Origin: Tessaracoccus bendigoensis DSM 12906
GTDB taxonomy: Bacteria > Actinomycetota > Actinomycetes > Propionibacteriales > Propionibacteriaceae
Length of the DNA: 64,000 nt
Reading direction: 5' to 3'
Assembly: GCF_900141915.1 (NCBI RefSeq)
Contig: NZ_FQZG01000010.1
Coordinates: forward strand, 22,842-86,841
The number at the start of each line of letters is the position of its first letter. Position 1 is the first letter of the stretch. The notes below the pieces were generated by a model, which saw nothing but the letters and a program-made list of their open reading frames with translations, searched no databases and was not told where the DNA came from. The translations under genes and the position numbers were made by a program. Below, piece after piece: positions 62,766-64,000 of this stretch.

Positions 62766-63758
62766 TCAGGCCCCACTCCGGCCGGTGGATGAGCGGACCA
62801 CGAGTTCGGGTGCGATCACGGTTCGGCGCGGAGCACCGTCGTCGCCTCGGAGCCTGGCCAGCAGGGTCTCCCCCGCCACCTCACCGACCCGGAAGGTGTG
62901 CGCCTCGACCGTCGTCAGGGCCAGGAAGCGGGACTGCGCCAGTTGCGAATTGTCGAAACCCACCAGCGAAACGTCGCCCGGCACCTCACGCCCCAGCTCC
63001 CGCAACGCGGCCCTCGCGCCGAGCGCCATGGTGTCATTGGCGGCGAAGACGGCAGTCAGGTCCGGATTGGCCCTGAGGAGTTCGCGGGCGCCCAAGTACC
63101 CGCCCTCCTCATTCGTATCATTCTCAGCCCCCGCATCCTCGGGGGTCAGACGATGCTCGGTCATCCAGCCCCGGTACGCCTTCAGGCGCCCGAGCGCGGA
63201 CCCGCCTGTCCCCGTCACATGTCCGATCCGACGGTGCCCGAGGCCGAACAGGTGACCGAGCGCCAGCCGCATCCCCTGTAACTCGTCGGTCGACACGATG
63301 TCCGCGCCCGCGACCTCGTGCAGGCGCCACCCGGATACCACGACAGGCACGCCCAGCGGTCCATGATCATGCCCCGGCTCCGCGGCGATCACCAGGGCGT
63401 CGACCTGAGTGGAGAGGAAGCCCTCGATCGCGTTGCCCCCGGCGTCGCCGCGGTGCTCGCGGACCGCGATGTGGAACCCCTCGGGTTCGAGCACCCGCTG
63501 CAGCCCGTGGAGGACGTCCACGTACCAGGGATTGCGGAAGTCGTCGATGACGAGGCCGACGGCCCTGGTTCTCTTGGCTGCGAGAGACGCGGCCGCTCGG
63601 CTGGGCCGGTACCCCAGACGCTCGATGGCAGCCTTCACGGCCTCGCGCTTGGCCGGGCTCACGAGATCTGAGCCGTTGAGCACCAGGGACACGAGGGACT
63701 TCGAGACCCCAGCCTCACGGGCGACGTCATAGATGGTCGGTCGGCGGGCGCTGTTCAC
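62766..63758 (-). CDS. LacI-family transcriptional regulator
   Basis: A 330-aa repressor or activator with an N-terminal helix-turn-helix (TIYDVAREAGVSKSLVSLVL), the hinge-helix RPSRAAASLAAKRT and a periplasmic-binding-like effector domain. The ligand is probably a sugar but cannot be named. No target gene is adjacent on the same strand apart from rho downstream. GTG start, leaderless by its TAGGGT hexamer. Confidence 0.9.
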   Translation of the reverse strand: MNSARRPTIYDVAREAGVSKSLVSLVLNGSDLVSPAKREAVKAAIERLGYRPSRAAASLAAKRTRAVGLVIDDFRNPWYVDVLHGLQRVLEPEGFHIAVREHRGDAGGNAIEGFLSTQVDALVIAAEPGHDHGPLGVPVVVSGWRLHEVAGADIVSTDELQGMRLALGHLFGLGHRRIGHVTGTGGSALGRLKAYRGWMTEHRLTPEDAGAENDTNEEGGYLGARELLRANPDLTAVFAANDTMALGARAALRELGREVPGDVSLVGFDNSQLAQSRFLALTTVEAHTFRVGEVAGETLLARLRGDDGAPRRTVIAPELVVRSSTGRSGA

Positions 63759-63764
63759 CGCTTC

Positions 63765-63811
63765 ACCCTAACCAGTGGCCGATCCTTGTCGCTATACAGA
63801 GCAGAAGCGAC
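63765..63811 (-). promoter_or_regulatory. Promoter and possible autoregulatory site of the LacI-type gene
   Basis: TAGGGT (63770-63765) ends 6 nt before the GTG; GCGACA lies 16 nt upstream. An inverted repeat GTCGCT-N12-AGCGAC (63788-63811) overlaps that -35, consistent with self-repression. Beyond it, to 64000, I see only another CACCAGCG (63870-63877) and no gene. Confidence 0.4.
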
Positions 63812-64000
63812 CGCCGGCCGAGCCTTGTCGCACGTCACCGCCCGGACCTCGTGTCGGCCAGATCCGCGTCACCAGCGAGATGCCGCAGGTGGGCCGTCGG
63901 CTGGGCAGAGATTTGAGCAGGATTTACAACTCATTGAAGCAACGACGGTGTTGTCTGCTGACGATGCCAGCATCTGACCAACGAGCAGTAGATCCTGCTC

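Noticed and set aside
63786..63977. 63-codon plus-strand frame at the window end
   Set aside because: No recognisable start signal or family, and the translation is Arg/Ala-rich like random GC-rich DNA.

Overview
This window is a piece of chromosome from a high-GC actinobacterium, most likely of the Propionibacteriaceae (a Tessaracoccus-like genus is a guess). Evidence: GC-rich codon use throughout, an actinobacterial order rho-rpmE-prfA-prmC-tsaC-wecA-atp operon, NucS mismatch endonuclease, the HGxxPAAW and Trp-associated membrane proteins inside the trp operon, and a methylmalonyl-CoA epimerase very like the propionibacterial enzyme beside a PduO cobalamin adenosyltransferase (B12-dependent propionate metabolism). 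I see no prophage, insertion sequence, CRISPR array, rRNA or tRNA gene.

Layout. 1-1172: 3' part of a PhoA-type alkaline phosphatase with a lineage-type C-terminal repeat domain. 1247-7773: rpiB, gltD, gltB (glutamate synthase). 7774-8269: long gltB upstream region with a phased CACCAGCG array and a dispersed repeat. 8270-14956 (minus): MOSC protein, hisI, trpE, a Trp-associated membrane protein, an HGxxPAAW protein, trpC, trpB, trpA and a SCO1-type lipoprotein, packed with 4-nt overlaps. 14992-16951 (plus): a mycothiol-dependent-isomerase-like protein and a second, divergent trpB. 16971-24404 (minus): iscS, mnmA, a MetE-like protein, a small membrane protein, gatC, gatA, gatB and a vapBC toxin-antitoxin pair.

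24492-38805 (plus) is the most distinctive block, a 14-kb alpha-glucan/trehalose cluster: glgX, glgE, maltokinase, glgB, a GNAT-Nudix fusion, treY, treZ and amylosucrase. Pgm (39765-41390) and a thioredoxin-TPR protein follow. Together these enzymes could build glucan from maltose-1-phosphate (GlgE) or from sucrose (amylosucrase), branch and debranch it (GlgB, GlgX), and release trehalose from it (TreY, TreZ). TreS is not in the window.

41596-49319: a PH-domain membrane protein, a 51-aa membrane protein, mce, a DivIVA-like coiled coil, an AI-2E family permease, nucS with a coupled zinc-ribbon protein and hydrolase, a cyclophilin lipoprotein, pduO and a DUF2550 protein. 48900-57662 (minus): the complete F1Fo ATP synthase operon plus two subunit-I-like proteins and wecA. 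57662-62591 (minus): tsaC, prmC, prfA, rpmE and rho. A LacI-family regulator (62766-63758) ends the window; bases 63759-64000 carry no recognisable gene.

A recurring feature is the leaderless promoter: at a dozen or more transcription-unit starts a TANNNT-like hexamer lies 6-8 nt before the start codon with no room for a Shine-Dalgarno sequence. Most operon-internal genes overlap by ATGA or GTGA instead.
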